DNA of 52,588 bases, from IMG/VR virus record IMGVR_UViG_3300037234_000222, positions 1 to 52,588 of that record, one strand, 5' to 3'. Below are positions 22,646 to 30,212 of the stretch, one piece after another. This DNA is from a virus. Each line of letters starts with the position of its first letter. Within the stretch, counting starts at the first letter, position 1. A model generated the notes under the pieces. The model was not told where the DNA came from and made no database searches. It saw only the letters and a program-made list of their open reading frames with translations. The translations under genes were made by a program, and so were the position numbers.

Positions 22646-23523
22646 AATTCAATTACCTCCCCCTGCCTAGAATAACCCCGATAGTCATTCCCGTTTTTAA
22701 AATCAATGTACCGATTCCAGCCCTTTAGAATTACCTGCCAGCCTTCATCTAGCATTTTCTCTGTCATTCTATATACTTCAGTATTAAAAGGCTCGCAATT
22801 TTCTGTTGCCACTATGAAAAAATCATTGACGTTTAACCCTAGAGCGTTTGCAACTTTCATATAGAGCGATGCCGAACTGTGGTATCCATATTTCCAAACA
22901 TCCCTCTTAAATTCCCACGGCTCAGAACTTTTAGCTGATTTCAAATCAACGATATACCCGCCGTTTTCATCCTTCATTCTATAATCTGGCCTGATCTTGA
23001 TTAGCAAGTCGCCTTCATAATCTGGAAAGATTTTGCTTGCCTCGATCATTAAGCTCTCTTCCACCTCCCAGCTATCGCCTTTCTTATAGATGTACTGGCT
23101 GGCCTCTGGATGGGCGTAAAAGCTCTTTTTCATGGCTTCTAGCGTGTCTTTTTGGGCTTGGTCGATCAACAATAGCTTTCCTTTTGCCTCCGTTTCTTGT
23201 TTCTCCACAAGTTTTTTTAATTCTGGAAGCTTTAGCTTTTTCAGCTTACCATGGCTGCAAATGTAGCTCAAGAAATATCTCTCTAAGAAAAGGTATAGCT
23301 GCCTATTCCCCTTTAGCGTTGCCCTATTCACCTTCGGCAATACAAGCGAACGGTCAATGTCTTCAAGGATGAAGTCGTGGAAAATTGTTCCAAGGTTCAT
23401 TTCCTTTGAATCTTTGCGCTCTTTGTTCCAATCGTTGATAGACCTAGCTAGGGCTTTGAAGTCGGAGCTTGAAAGGCTGTTGGCTAAGGCGTGGTATTCT
23501 TCGTTACTTAGGCGTTTTTTCAT
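22642..23523 (-). CDS. PD-(D/E)XK exonuclease, RecE/DUF3799-like
   Basis: 293 residues. Start RLSNEEYHALANSLSSSDFKAL and GTIFHDFILE are the conserved N-terminal blocks of phage PDDEXK exonucleases (exodeoxyribonuclease 8-like). The catalytic pieces are IKIRPDYRM (the D) and GYIVDLKSAKS (D-X-K), followed by KYGYHSSASLYM. It would resect 5' strands for annealing by the ERF protein at 32091. Unusually, nuclease and annealing gene lie 9 kb apart. Confidence 0.85.
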   Translation of the reverse strand: MKKRLSNEEYHALANSLSSSDFKALARSINDWNKERKDSKEMNLGTIFHDFILEDIDRSLVLPKVNRATLKGNRQLYLFLERYFLSYICSHGKLKKLKLPELKKLVEKQETEAKGKLLLIDQAQKDTLEAMKKSFYAHPEASQYIYKKGDSWEVEESLMIEASKIFPDYEGDLLIKIRPDYRMKDENGGYIVDLKSAKSSEPWEFKRDVWKYGYHSSASLYMKVANALGLNVNDFFIVATENCEPFNTEVYRMTEKMLDEGWQVILKGWNRYIDFKNGNDYRGYSRQGEVIEL

Positions 23524-23524
23524 T

Positions 23525-23839
23525 TCAATCCTCTCCTAGCCACCAATTAGGGTGACCGTCAGTATAGTTAATTTCGTCCATTTCCCATTCACTTGTGATA
23601 GCCCCACATTTCCTACAAGCCGATCCATGCCAATATGAGCCGCCACCATAATCATGGGCAAGCTCTACAATTTCATGGCCTCCACAAGTGCATCCTCGAT
23701 TTAGTCCTTTTCTCCAATTCTCACTAAGCTCATCGCTCGTCTTAAAGAGTGGGCGCAATACAATGTCGGATGTGCCATCGTATTCCCACCACCAGATTTC
23801 ACCATCTTCAAATCTGCATTGTCCTTGTGCATGACTCAT
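23525..23839 (-). CDS. Zinc-ribbon hypothetical protein
   Basis: 104 residues; RGCTCGGHEI and ACRKCGAI make a CxC/CxxC zinc site with several nearby histidines. Trp-rich N-terminus (GEIWWWEYDG). Preceded by a CACAAC dyad half-site and AAGGAG. Function unknown. Confidence 0.6.
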   Translation of the reverse strand: MSHAQGQCRFEDGEIWWWEYDGTSDIVLRPLFKTSDELSENWRKGLNRGCTCGGHEIVELAHDYGGGSYWHGSACRKCGAITSEWEMDEINYTDGHPNWWLGED

Positions 23840-23851
23840 ATTTTACTCCTT

Positions 23852-23864
23852 GTTGTGGTTATCA
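23852..23864 (-). promoter_or_regulatory. CACAAC operator-like half-site
   Basis: Minus strand TGATAACCACAAC just upstream of the ribosome site of the 23839 gene. Same element as at 24469, 25221, 25493 and 26396. Confidence 0.5.
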
Positions 23865-23889
23865 GCCCTCTTGGGGCGGGGTTTGTTGG

Positions 23890-24456
23890 TTATCTCCACT
23901 GCTCTTTCATCATGTACCCTTGGATACGATAAGCGGCAGTGGACAAGATTAAGTTTTTCCAATTTTCTTTTGTTTTCTCTTTGTGGAGCTGTGGTGGCTT
24001 GACTACTGTTCTCAATTGCGATTCTTGCACCCAATAGTACAACCCTGCATACTCAGGTAGCAATGGTAAAACCTTATCGACAAGCTCTTTTGGAACTGCA
24101 TATGAGAACCAATTTGGAGACATAATCTGTCCTTCTCGTGAATCAAGACTGCGGCCATTTCGCCCTGAAAGAATCTTATGCTTCCCTTCTTTTTTGAAAT
24201 CCTTTTTGAAGTCGGTTAATGAAATTTTTACCTCTGTTTCTTCAATCAAACCACCTTCTGTCATCGAGATAAAATCGGCTCTCCACATTGGACCACGGCA
24301 CCCAAGTTGGATTTCATGCACACTTAGGTTTCGTCCGTAGAAATTGGAATATAGCGATCCAACAATTGTATCTGCTAACCGGGTAGGGGGTTTCCGTGAA
24401 AGCCTCCCGGTCCCCATGCATTTATCGCAATACGGTTGCTTTTTTATTACTTCCAT
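23890..24456 (-). CDS. PD-(D/E)XK nuclease-like protein (MmcB-like)
   Basis: 188 residues. A CxxC pair (YCDKCMGTGRL) at the N-terminus, then MWRADFISM (D) and EETEVKISLTDFKKDF (E-X-K), which match the D...ExK core of MmcB-like DNA repair nucleases. The end has WVQESQLRTV. Third PDDEXK-type protein of this phage. Role in host DNA breakdown or repair is inference. Confidence 0.68.
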   Translation of the reverse strand: MEVIKKQPYCDKCMGTGRLSRKPPTRLADTIVGSLYSNFYGRNLSVHEIQLGCRGPMWRADFISMTEGGLIEETEVKISLTDFKKDFKKEGKHKILSGRNGRSLDSREGQIMSPNWFSYAVPKELVDKVLPLLPEYAGLYYWVQESQLRTVVKPPQLHKEKTKENWKNLILSTAAYRIQGYMMKEQWR

Positions 24457-24468
24457 GCTTCTTTCTCA

Positions 24469-24497
24469 GTTGTGGTCATAATAAAGGTTATCTACAC
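24469..24497 (-). promoter_or_regulatory. Promoter overlapped by CACAAC dyad
   Basis: Plus strand GTTGTGGTCATAA (24469-24481), six bases, then TTATCTACACAC: a dyad. On the minus strand, TTGAAA, a 16-base spacer and TATTAT overlap it, so the dyad would cover the -10 and spacer of a promoter for the 24456 gene. Confidence 0.55.
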
Positions 24498-25211
24498 ACT
24501 TTCAATTCGTTCTTGCGCAACCTTGAAATACCCCTCATCATTTTCAATTCCAATGAATTTACGATTGAGGTTTTTTGCTGCTACTCCAGTTGATCCGCTG
24601 CCCATTGTGAAATCCAGTACGGTTTCGTTTTCGTTGGTGTAGGTCTTGATTAGGTATTCTAGTAGGGCTACTGGTTTTTGGGTTGGGTGGACTTTGCCTT
24701 TTTGAGAGGCATTACTTACTTCTAAAATTGCCTTCGGGTATTTATGCGTGTATGCCTTGTTTTCAGTAAAGGCATTATTATTTATCTCAGATTTATTCCC
24801 TTTGTTTCCTCCTCTATATTTTACCTTATCCCGTTTAACCATAATCGGGAAGTAGTTGACTTTTTTACCGCTCTTTTCAAATATCAATATATTTTCAAAA
24901 GTTTTAATCGGTTGTATTTTTGATAACAGAGGATTTCCTCCTTTCTTTTTATCCCACACCCAATCGTACTTGTAATTCTTAATATTACTCATTCTCAAAG
25001 CACTACTAAAAGGCTCACTGCCAAACAAAACGATGGCCCCATTAGGCTTGACAACCCGTTTCAACTCAGACCACATAGGCTCAAACGAAATTATGCTATC
25101 CCATTTGCAGGCCGTGGTCCCATAAGGTGGGTCAGTCAAAATCATATCAACCGACCCCGCAGGAATATCTTTCATCTCCTCCAAGCAATCGCCTAGGATT
25201 AGTTCAATCAT
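24492..25211 (-). CDS. DNA methyltransferase (DPPY type)
   Basis: 239 residues. Catalytic DPPY at 27-30 and S-adenosylmethionine-binding FTMGSGSTG at 201-209, so the catalytic motif precedes the cofactor motif. The fold is the small phage adenine-N6 or cytosine-N4 methyltransferase type (HPTQKPVALLEYLI before the cofactor motif). It may protect phage DNA from restriction. No cognate restriction enzyme is adjacent. Confidence 0.9.
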   Translation of the reverse strand: MIELILGDCLEEMKDIPAGSVDMILTDPPYGTTACKWDSIISFEPMWSELKRVVKPNGAIVLFGSEPFSSALRMSNIKNYKYDWVWDKKKGGNPLLSKIQPIKTFENILIFEKSGKKVNYFPIMVKRDKVKYRGGNKGNKSEINNNAFTENKAYTHKYPKAILEVSNASQKGKVHPTQKPVALLEYLIKTYTNENETVLDFTMGSGSTGVAAKNLNRKFIGIENDEGYFKVAQERIESV

Positions 25212-25220
25212 GTCTCTCCT

Positions 25221-25233
25221 GTTGTGTTGATAA
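25221..25233 (-). promoter_or_regulatory. CACAAC operator-like half-site
   Basis: Minus strand TTATCAACACAAC, directly before AGGAGAGAC of the methyltransferase gene. A -10-like TATTAT overlaps its left end. Confidence 0.5.
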
Positions 25234-25241
25234 TAAATATT

Positions 25242-25478
25242 TCAGCTTCTTGTTCCATCACAATACTGCTTCCACAGACCAATCTGCATAAACCCAATAT
25301 TGAATTGAAGCTGAATATCATTGATTAGCTTGTCAAATCCAAGCCAATTTAAGGTAAAAGGTCTATACCATGACATTGAGAAATAAAATTGATTAGTCCC
25401 GCATCGGAAACCCCTTTTGTCATTGTTGAAATAAAATCTTATCCCGCCTTTCTTTTTGTTTTTTATTGCAATTTTCAT
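25242..25478 (-). CDS. Small basic hypothetical protein
   Basis: 78 residues; lysine-rich N-terminus (KIAIKNKKKGGIRFYF), aromatic-rich throughout (FYFSMSWYRPFTLNWLGF). No hydrophobic segment long enough for a membrane. AAAGGAAGT precedes the ATG. No family recognised. Confidence 0.55.
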   Translation of the reverse strand: MKIAIKNKKKGGIRFYFNNDKRGFRCGTNQFYFSMSWYRPFTLNWLGFDKLINDIQLQFNIGFMQIGLWKQYCDGTRS

Positions 25479-25492
25479 ACTTCCTTTAATTG

Positions 25493-25523
25493 GTTGTGTT
25501 GATAAGGTAAATTATGACCACAA
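25493..25523 (-). promoter_or_regulatory. CACAAC dyad operator
   Basis: Plus strand GTTGTGTTGATAA (25493-25505), five bases, then ATTATGACCACAA (25511-25523): an inverted pair of the same half-site, between the YopX stop and the 25478 start. One of the clearest members of the family. Confidence 0.6.
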
Positions 25524-25862
25524 TCACTCAAGTAACTCAGGGTTTTCATGAATGTTGCCGACAATACGAGCCTGTAAAATTTCGTCATTGACAATAGATG
25601 CAAGGTCTACTTGGCTATCAATTGCCCAAAACCCTCCTTCTGCATCAAAATAAACCGCATGAGGTTCTAAGCTGCCATCTTCTGAGGCTAAGATATCACC
25701 GTCATAGACTTCTTTGCCTTCTATGGTTTTAGCTTCGGTGTATTGTTCAAAAATAAAATACTCATTTGGCTGCATTGGGGATAATTCATTGAATATAACA
25801 TCTTTATTATGTAACATCTCCTGACCACAAATATCCCAAGCTCTAAATTTAATCTCTCTCAT
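25524..25862 (-). CDS. YopX-family protein
   Basis: 112 residues from the ATG at 25862 (MREIKFRAWD), which overlaps the upstream stop; an upstream in-frame ATG lies inside the preceding gene. KEVYDGDILA and ARIVGNIHENPELL are the YopX core motifs. Near-identical start and end to the protein at 33784-34182, so a recent paralogue. Confidence 0.88.
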   Translation of the reverse strand: MREIKFRAWDICGQEMLHNKDVIFNELSPMQPNEYFIFEQYTEAKTIEGKEVYDGDILASEDGSLEPHAVYFDAEGGFWAIDSQVDLASIVNDEILQARIVGNIHENPELLE

Positions 25863-26185
25863 TTCCCCTCCTCTACAATTCGCACAGCTTCCATGAGGGC
25901 TTCGATCCAAGAGTTGCCGATCCGTCCGGGTATTCTGTACTGATTAGTACATAGATTAGCTCCACCTAACGGGTTTGGTCGCACTTCATGCCATCCGTTC
26001 TCCCAAAGCCACTCCATAATGTCGATTGCATCTGGGCAGTTGGCTAGAATAAATTTACTTAGCACAGAGTGCCGATAACTTGATTTAGGATAATTCTCTG
26101 AATTCTCAAAAACCAAATCAGTATCCTTAAACAGATGCCCATGCTTCTCACACCAGTCAAGGTTTGGTAGTTTTTCTTGGTTCAT
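25859..26185 (-). CDS. Hypothetical protein
   Basis: 108 residues from the ATG at 26185 (MNQEKLPNLDWCEKHGHLF), overlapping the upstream stop. Contains WLWENGWHEVRPNP and a helical end (SWIEALMEAVRIVEEG). This resembles phage proteins of unknown function that co-occur with YopX and DUF551. No catalytic motif. Confidence 0.6.
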   Translation of the reverse strand: MNQEKLPNLDWCEKHGHLFKDTDLVFENSENYPKSSYRHSVLSKFILANCPDAIDIMEWLWENGWHEVRPNPLGGANLCTNQYRIPGRIGNSWIEALMEAVRIVEEGK

Positions 26186-26385
26186 TTTAACTCCTCTTTT
26201 ACTTGTTCTACTGTCGGGAAAAAGGCCCACCCTAATATTAATTCTTTACCAACATAACATCCACGAATAAACCAACCTTCTCCGTCATAGAAACAACCAT
26301 TTGTGGTTTTTCCTGATTTCATTAGTATGAGAACTTCAAGGCAGTGTTCAGGTAGTTTGTCTGGATTTTTAAATTTTAATTCCAT
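26182..26385 (-). CDS. DUF551-like small protein
   Basis: 67 residues. KFKNPDKLPEHCLEVLILM and ELILGWAFFPTVEQ repeat the plan of the plus-strand protein at 10519 (LPEHC shared). GAGAGGAGAAAT contains its ribosome site. Function unknown. Confidence 0.7.
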   Translation of the reverse strand: MELKFKNPDKLPEHCLEVLILMKSGKTTNGCFYDGEGWFIRGCYVGKELILGWAFFPTVEQVKEELK

Positions 26386-26395
26386 TTCTCCTCTC

Positions 26396-26445
26396 AGTTG
26401 TGGCGATAATGAAGTTTATAGCCACGATTGTTTGTGGTTATAATC
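26396..26445 (-). promoter_or_regulatory. CACAAC dyad region
   Basis: Plus strand GTTGTGGCGATAA (26397-26409), then TTTATAGCCACGATTG and, further on, GTTTGTGGTTATAATCG (to ~26445). Three half-sites of the CACAAC family in alternating orientation lie upstream of the 26385 gene, with a CATTAT -10-like box on the minus strand. Confidence 0.5.
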
Positions 26446-26449
26446 GTAC

Positions 26450-26752
26450 TTATCGTAACCCCTCAAGCCTTTCAGCTTCAATAATTTCCTTTCGGACCTT
26501 TAAATAATGCTCTCTTGTTTCCCTGCTCATCTTGCTTTCAGATAGATATATCCCGATCACAAACATAGGTAAACTTCGCCTTTCGTGGCATACATCCTTT
26601 GAATATCTAGTAGTTATCCCGTTTGGATGTCTGGCCGTTAAACATTCATTTTTAGTTAGTTGGTAAGGGTATCCATGGAATTCTTTATGCTCTTTTGCGG
26701 TAGCTGTAGCCGAAATGATAGATATTGCTATTGTAAGAAAAACCTTATTCAT
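26450..26752 (-). CDS. Small exported protein
   Basis: 100 residues. Signal peptide MNKVFLTIAISIISATATA, cleavage after residue ~19, mature part with two cysteines and a basic helical C-terminus. Probably periplasmic. No family recognised. Confidence 0.6.
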   Translation of the reverse strand: MNKVFLTIAISIISATATAKEHKEFHGYPYQLTKNECLTARHPNGITTRYSKDVCHERRSLPMFVIGIYLSESKMSRETREHYLKVRKEIIEAERLEGLR

Positions 26753-26761
26753 TAGCTCCCC

Positions 26762-27130
26762 CTAAGATAAGTACCCTTCAATTACTTTGATTGCGCTTTC
26801 TGAATTATAGCAGATTGCGGTCATGTAATCAACTGATTTTGCATATTCTAAGAATTCTTTTTGGTCTTTCGTTGGCTTATTATTTTTCCATTTTAGCTCA
26901 ATATAAAGCCCATGATAGCCTTTTGATGGAAACGGTAGGCATAGGTCACTTATCCCGTTTGTCATCCCCTCACGCTTCATTTTGATAGCAATATTCCTGT
27001 TTCTCATAAATGCCCCGTTGGGAATACTGTAAAGCCACTTCAAACAAGGCCACTTTAAAACAGCCCCCTTCCTAAGCCCTGAGCCTCTAGCCCATTTAAT
27101 TACCTCGCATTGCTCTTTGTGTTCAGACAC
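26762..27130 (-). CDS. VRR-NUC domain nuclease
   Basis: 122 residues. SEHKEQCEVIKWA, IPNGAF, GMTNGISDLCLP and GLYIELKWKNNKPTKDQKEFL are the four blocks of VRR-NUC nucleases (PD-(D/E)XK fold; D in GISDL, E and K in IELKW). Phage members act on branched DNA, probably Holliday junctions, during recombination or packaging. Full length for the family. Confidence 0.9.
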   Translation of the reverse strand: MSEHKEQCEVIKWARGSGLRKGAVLKWPCLKWLYSIPNGAFMRNRNIAIKMKREGMTNGISDLCLPFPSKGYHGLYIELKWKNNKPTKDQKEFLEYAKSVDYMTAICYNSESAIKVIEGYLS

Positions 27131-27434
27131 TGTTAATCACCCTCCCAATAGTTGAATTGTTTACACCATATTCCTCCATTAAATGCCTATATCTAAGGCC
27201 ATCTTCGCTGAAATACCTTTTTCTGATTACCTCTTTATCCTTTGCGAAAATCTTTTGTTTCCTTCCCCTGTTTGGCATTTTTCGAATCTTCATGCCGTCC
27301 TCTTTATACGTTTTTCCAGTCAGAATAAACCACATTGCAGATTGACTCATTCCATATTTTCTTTCTAACTCTTTGGGTGAAAGGTCTGAATCTCTAATTT
27401 CTCTTACCTGTTCAATCGTCAATTTTCTAATCAT
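27123..27434 (-). CDS. Double helix-turn-helix protein
   Basis: 103 residues with two HTH-like blocks: VREIRDSDLSPKELERKYGM near the N-terminus and LMEEYGVNNSTIGRVI at the end, joined by a basic linker (KIRKMPNRGRKQKIF). Resembles small phage regulators or resolvase-like DNA binders. It overlaps both neighbours, and the preceding protein is also HTH-like. Confidence 0.65.
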   Translation of the reverse strand: MIRKLTIEQVREIRDSDLSPKELERKYGMSQSAMWFILTGKTYKEDGMKIRKMPNRGRKQKIFAKDKEVIRKRYFSEDGLRYRHLMEEYGVNNSTIGRVINSV

Positions 27435-27637
27435 CCGTTTAACCTCCTTGCAGTTCTCTCACCTTGCCTTTCAAATGAATTTTCAATTGCTCTCTTTATT
27501 GTATCCGCACCTACGCCATATGCCCGGCTAAGGGACGCAGGCGTTACGCTCTTGTCACCTGTCATATAGTCATCTTTTATCGCATCCTCTTGCGCTTCGG
27601 TAAATTTTTTATTATTTCTATTTTCCAGTGCTACCAT
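27431..27637 (-). CDS. Small helix-turn-helix protein
   Basis: 68 residues. FTEAQEDAIKDDY and SLSRAYGVGADTIKRAI form a simple HTH resembling a homeodomain-like DNA binder. Possible regulator; could be paralogous to the next gene. Confidence 0.6.
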   Translation of the reverse strand: MVALENRNNKKFTEAQEDAIKDDYMTGDKSVTPASLSRAYGVGADTIKRAIENSFERQGERTARRLNG

Positions 27638-27646
27638 TTATCCCTC

Positions 27647-28105
27647 CTAGGCATATCCTAAAACAGCGTTTACAAGTTCGTCTTCGCTGTATTGATCTAA
27701 AAAATGCTGCAAAATTGCATCAATCGTTGCAGAATAAAATTGAGCAAATTCAGCCTCCTTCATGCTGCCAAAAGAAATTGACTTTGCAACCTTCTTCACC
27801 CCTTTGCAGCCAGCGACCACTTCATAGTGACCCGCCAAGATAGTTACCTCCTTTCTGAATGTCTCTTTATTCTTTTGGACAATCTGTCCTTTGAACTGAT
27901 TGTTTTCAGTTGGCTCCCAATTATCATAAGCAAAAAGAACCAAGTCCCACCATTTCTTGAAGAATTGATAATTGCGCTTGTTCATCCTTGTACACTTGGC
28001 CTTGATCGGTTCACCAATCTTGTAACTTGCCACCTTCTCCATTTCATTTTCATTGATTGGGATTAGGCTTAGATTCGGACCTCTCATTAGTGTAATTTCT
28101 TCCAT
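27647..28105 (-). CDS. DUF1367-family phage protein
   Basis: 152 residues. IKAKCTRMNKRNYQFFKKWW, LFAYDNW and VAKSISFGSMKEAEFAQFYS match DUF1367, a phage recombination-region family of unknown activity. Length is normal. Linked to recombination genes by context in other phages. Confidence 0.78.
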   Translation of the reverse strand: MEEITLMRGPNLSLIPINENEMEKVASYKIGEPIKAKCTRMNKRNYQFFKKWWDLVLFAYDNWEPTENNQFKGQIVQKNKETFRKEVTILAGHYEVVAGCKGVKKVAKSISFGSMKEAEFAQFYSATIDAILQHFLDQYSEDELVNAVLGYA

Positions 28106-28345
28106 TTACTCTGACCCGGACCGGGGGGTATAACCAGCCCTAGAATAAGCAACACCAGTGTTGAATTCCCAAGCCTCATAGGTTTGATATGTTGTTTTCA
28201 GCTTCTTAATCTCGCCGCCTTTCTTCTTAAACTCTTCGATTTTTCCGGATAGTTCATCTTGGCTGATCTCGAAGCCTCCTTTCTTGTCTAGCATGTTTTG
28301 AATTACTCCTAAATCTTGTGCTTTTTTAAATGGCTTTACTTTCAT
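28106..28345 (-). CDS. Small basic hypothetical protein
   Basis: 79 residues: lysine-rich helices (QDELSGKIEEFKKKGGEIKK) and an aromatic C-terminus (TGVAYSRAGYTPRSG). No family recognised. It overlaps the upstream gene by 20 bases and ends one base before the DUF1367 start. Confidence 0.58.
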   Translation of the reverse strand: MKVKPFKKAQDLGVIQNMLDKKGGFEISQDELSGKIEEFKKKGGEIKKLKTTYQTYEAWEFNTGVAYSRAGYTPRSGSE

Positions 28346-28517
28346 CTGTTACCTCGAACAGTTCTAAAATCTCTTTAACTTTCTTTTCCCTGTACTCTCT
28401 TTGATCGGTTATTCCGTGTTCTGTTTCATATTTTTCACACCTGTCATTTAATTCTTTTATAATTTCAGGCATCATCTCTTTTAACGTAAACGGTTTAGAA
28501 TTCTGTAGGGTCTTCAT
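28326..28517 (-). CDS. Small helical hypothetical protein
   Basis: 63 residues from the ATG at 28517 (MKTLQNSKPFTLKEM), which lies inside the 3' end of the helicase gene. Charged and helical throughout. A longer frame starts upstream but would overlap the helicase further. Function unknown. Confidence 0.55.
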   Translation of the reverse strand: MKTLQNSKPFTLKEMMPEIIKELNDRCEKYETEHGITDQREYREKKVKEILELFEVTDESKAI

Positions 28518-29817
28518 AATTAATCTCTTTAAATTTTCCGTATTTATTTTCGACTTGAAGAAAAGTGTACCCTCTCTTTCCTGCTCTTGCTTTTGCAATG
28601 ATCAATTTATCCCTTACAGTTCCATCTTCACCTTCAATTTTATGAAGGAATAGGACATTGTTTGCATCTTGCTCGATTGATCCGCTTTCTCTCAAATCGC
28701 TTAAAATAGGCTCTTTATCTTTTCTTTGATTTGAAGCCCTGTTAAATTGTGAAAGAGCAATGATATGGATTTTATATTTTTGTGCAATCAGTTTAAGCGT
28801 TCTTGTAATATGTGAAATCTCAGCAACTCTATTCCCTCCAAAGTTGTTTCTCGATCTCATTAATTGCAGGTAATCAACTATGATCAGTTTCACTTGCTGC
28901 TTTTTTACAAGCTGGCTAGCCATTGCTTCAAAGTCCTCTATTGTAACACTTGGGTCATCAAAAAGGAATAAGTTTTTAAGGAATTCAGCATTATTTTCAG
29001 CAGCTAAATTTAATTTCCCCCATTCCTCACCTTCAAGTTTTCCACTTGATAAATGGAGGCTGTCAATCTTTGACTGCATTGAAAAAAGTCTATCCAGCGT
29101 TTCTTCATTCGTCATTTCAAGACCAATAAATCCAACTCGCTCACCATTTAAAACTATATAGTTTAAAATTGACAATGCGAATAATGACTTTCCGCCACCT
29201 GAAAGAGCCGCTAAAACTGTAAGTTGACCACCAATTAACCCAAGTAAATTTTTATTTATGATTGGGATGTTAGTCTCAAGCCCAACAATACCGTCCTCAC
29301 GTTTACTTCTCTCTTCTAACCTTTCCCAGTATTCAGGTAAAATACTATAAGCTGTCTGCAAATCAATATCATTTGCTGGTAAATCTTCAGCCAACTCATT
29401 GATTCTTGCAATCACAGAATCCCATGGTTTTCCACCTGCTAAACTCTGGCTTGCTTTTGCTAGAATCTGGGCTGTTTGCCTATTCTGACTAGATAGTTTT
29501 ACTTCTTTAATGATATTTTTAAGATCAGAAGCAAAACCGACATCCTTAACTTCATCAACTACAGAATACCACCCACCATTAGGATTGTGATCTGAATGTT
29601 TTTCCAACCATGAAGAAATATTAAACTCATCAGCTACACTACTTTCACGATCTAAAATCTTTATACTTTTGTAAATTTCTCTTATTTCAATATTTGTAAA
29701 ATCTTTTTCATTAATCGAGGCAAACTCATCAATCCCCCTGCCCATGAAGGATTCCTGAATCATCGTTGCTATCAGGATCGCCTCTTCGATCTCCTGATTG
29801 CTTTTATTTTTTGTCAT
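28495..29817 (-). CDS. dnaB: Replicative DNA helicase, DnaB family
   Basis: 440 residues. N-terminal domain ~1-110, linker helix region, then the RecA-like motor: Walker A SGGGKS (206-211), switch GFIGLEMTNEE (~229-239), Walker B IIVDYLQLM (312-320), and HIIALSQFNR plus LRESGSIEQDAN in the C-terminal part. It unwinds DNA ahead of host polymerase. Immediately downstream of initiator and loader genes, as in lambda-type phages. Confidence 0.95.
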   Translation of the reverse strand: MTKNKSNQEIEEAILIATMIQESFMGRGIDEFASINEKDFTNIEIREIYKSIKILDRESSVADEFNISSWLEKHSDHNPNGGWYSVVDEVKDVGFASDLKNIIKEVKLSSQNRQTAQILAKASQSLAGGKPWDSVIARINELAEDLPANDIDLQTAYSILPEYWERLEERSKREDGIVGLETNIPIINKNLLGLIGGQLTVLAALSGGGKSLFALSILNYIVLNGERVGFIGLEMTNEETLDRLFSMQSKIDSLHLSSGKLEGEEWGKLNLAAENNAEFLKNLFLFDDPSVTIEDFEAMASQLVKKQQVKLIIVDYLQLMRSRNNFGGNRVAEISHITRTLKLIAQKYKIHIIALSQFNRASNQRKDKEPILSDLRESGSIEQDANNVLFLHKIEGEDGTVRDKLIIAKARAGKRGYTFLQVENKYGKFKEINYEDPTEF

Positions 29818-30212
29818 TAATGGGCCTTATTTTTAGCAAAAAACTCTTCTCTTTTTACTCTGCACAATTCTTTGTACTCCTCAGTTTCCTTGTAGGCTTC
29901 ATCCTTCTCACGCTCTTGCCTCTCTTCTTCGGTTTCTTCTTCGTTCTCATTTTTAACAGCCGCTTTCATCCTGCCTAAAATCTCCTTAAAATGTGAAGGG
30001 AAAGGCATATGATAACCATTATTCCAATCATTAATCAAGATTCTTTTTGCTTCGATTAATTTTGCAAGCGGAATCTCTTTGAAAGTATCAACCCAAAGGG
30101 CTAATAATATTTCTGCTTCTTCTTTGGAATATTTCTTTCCGACCATTAATGACAGTTCCCCTAGAAACTGTACAAAAAAGCCTTCTATGATGTTCTTAGG
30201 TCTGGCCGTCAT
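29817..30212 (-). CDS. Probable helicase loader
   Basis: 131 residues between initiator and helicase. N-terminal helices (ILLALWVDTFKEIPLAKLIEAKRILI) and MPFPSHFKEIL, then a long acidic coiled stretch (ENEEETEEERQEREKDEAY). Position is that of lambda P-like or DnaC-like loaders, but no ATPase motif is present. Assigned mainly by position. Confidence 0.6.
   Translation of the reverse strand: MTARPKNIIEGFFVQFLGELSLMVGKKYSKEEAEILLALWVDTFKEIPLAKLIEAKRILINDWNNGYHMPFPSHFKEILGRMKAAVKNENEEETEEERQEREKDEAYKETEEYKELCRVKREEFFAKNKAH

Noticed and set aside
23843-24034. 63-residue frame on the minus strand
   Set aside because: Shadow of the 3' end of the PD-(D/E)XK gene at 23890-24456, no ribosome site.
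23852-26445. Reading the CACAAC elements as DnaA boxes
   Set aside because: The 9-base DnaA box TTATNCACA is not present; the spacing between TTAT and CACA is one to two bases too long, so a separate operator is the simpler reading.
27157-27368. Two overlapping plus-strand frames rich in Leu, Pro and Phe
   Set aside because: Antisense shadows of the double HTH gene.
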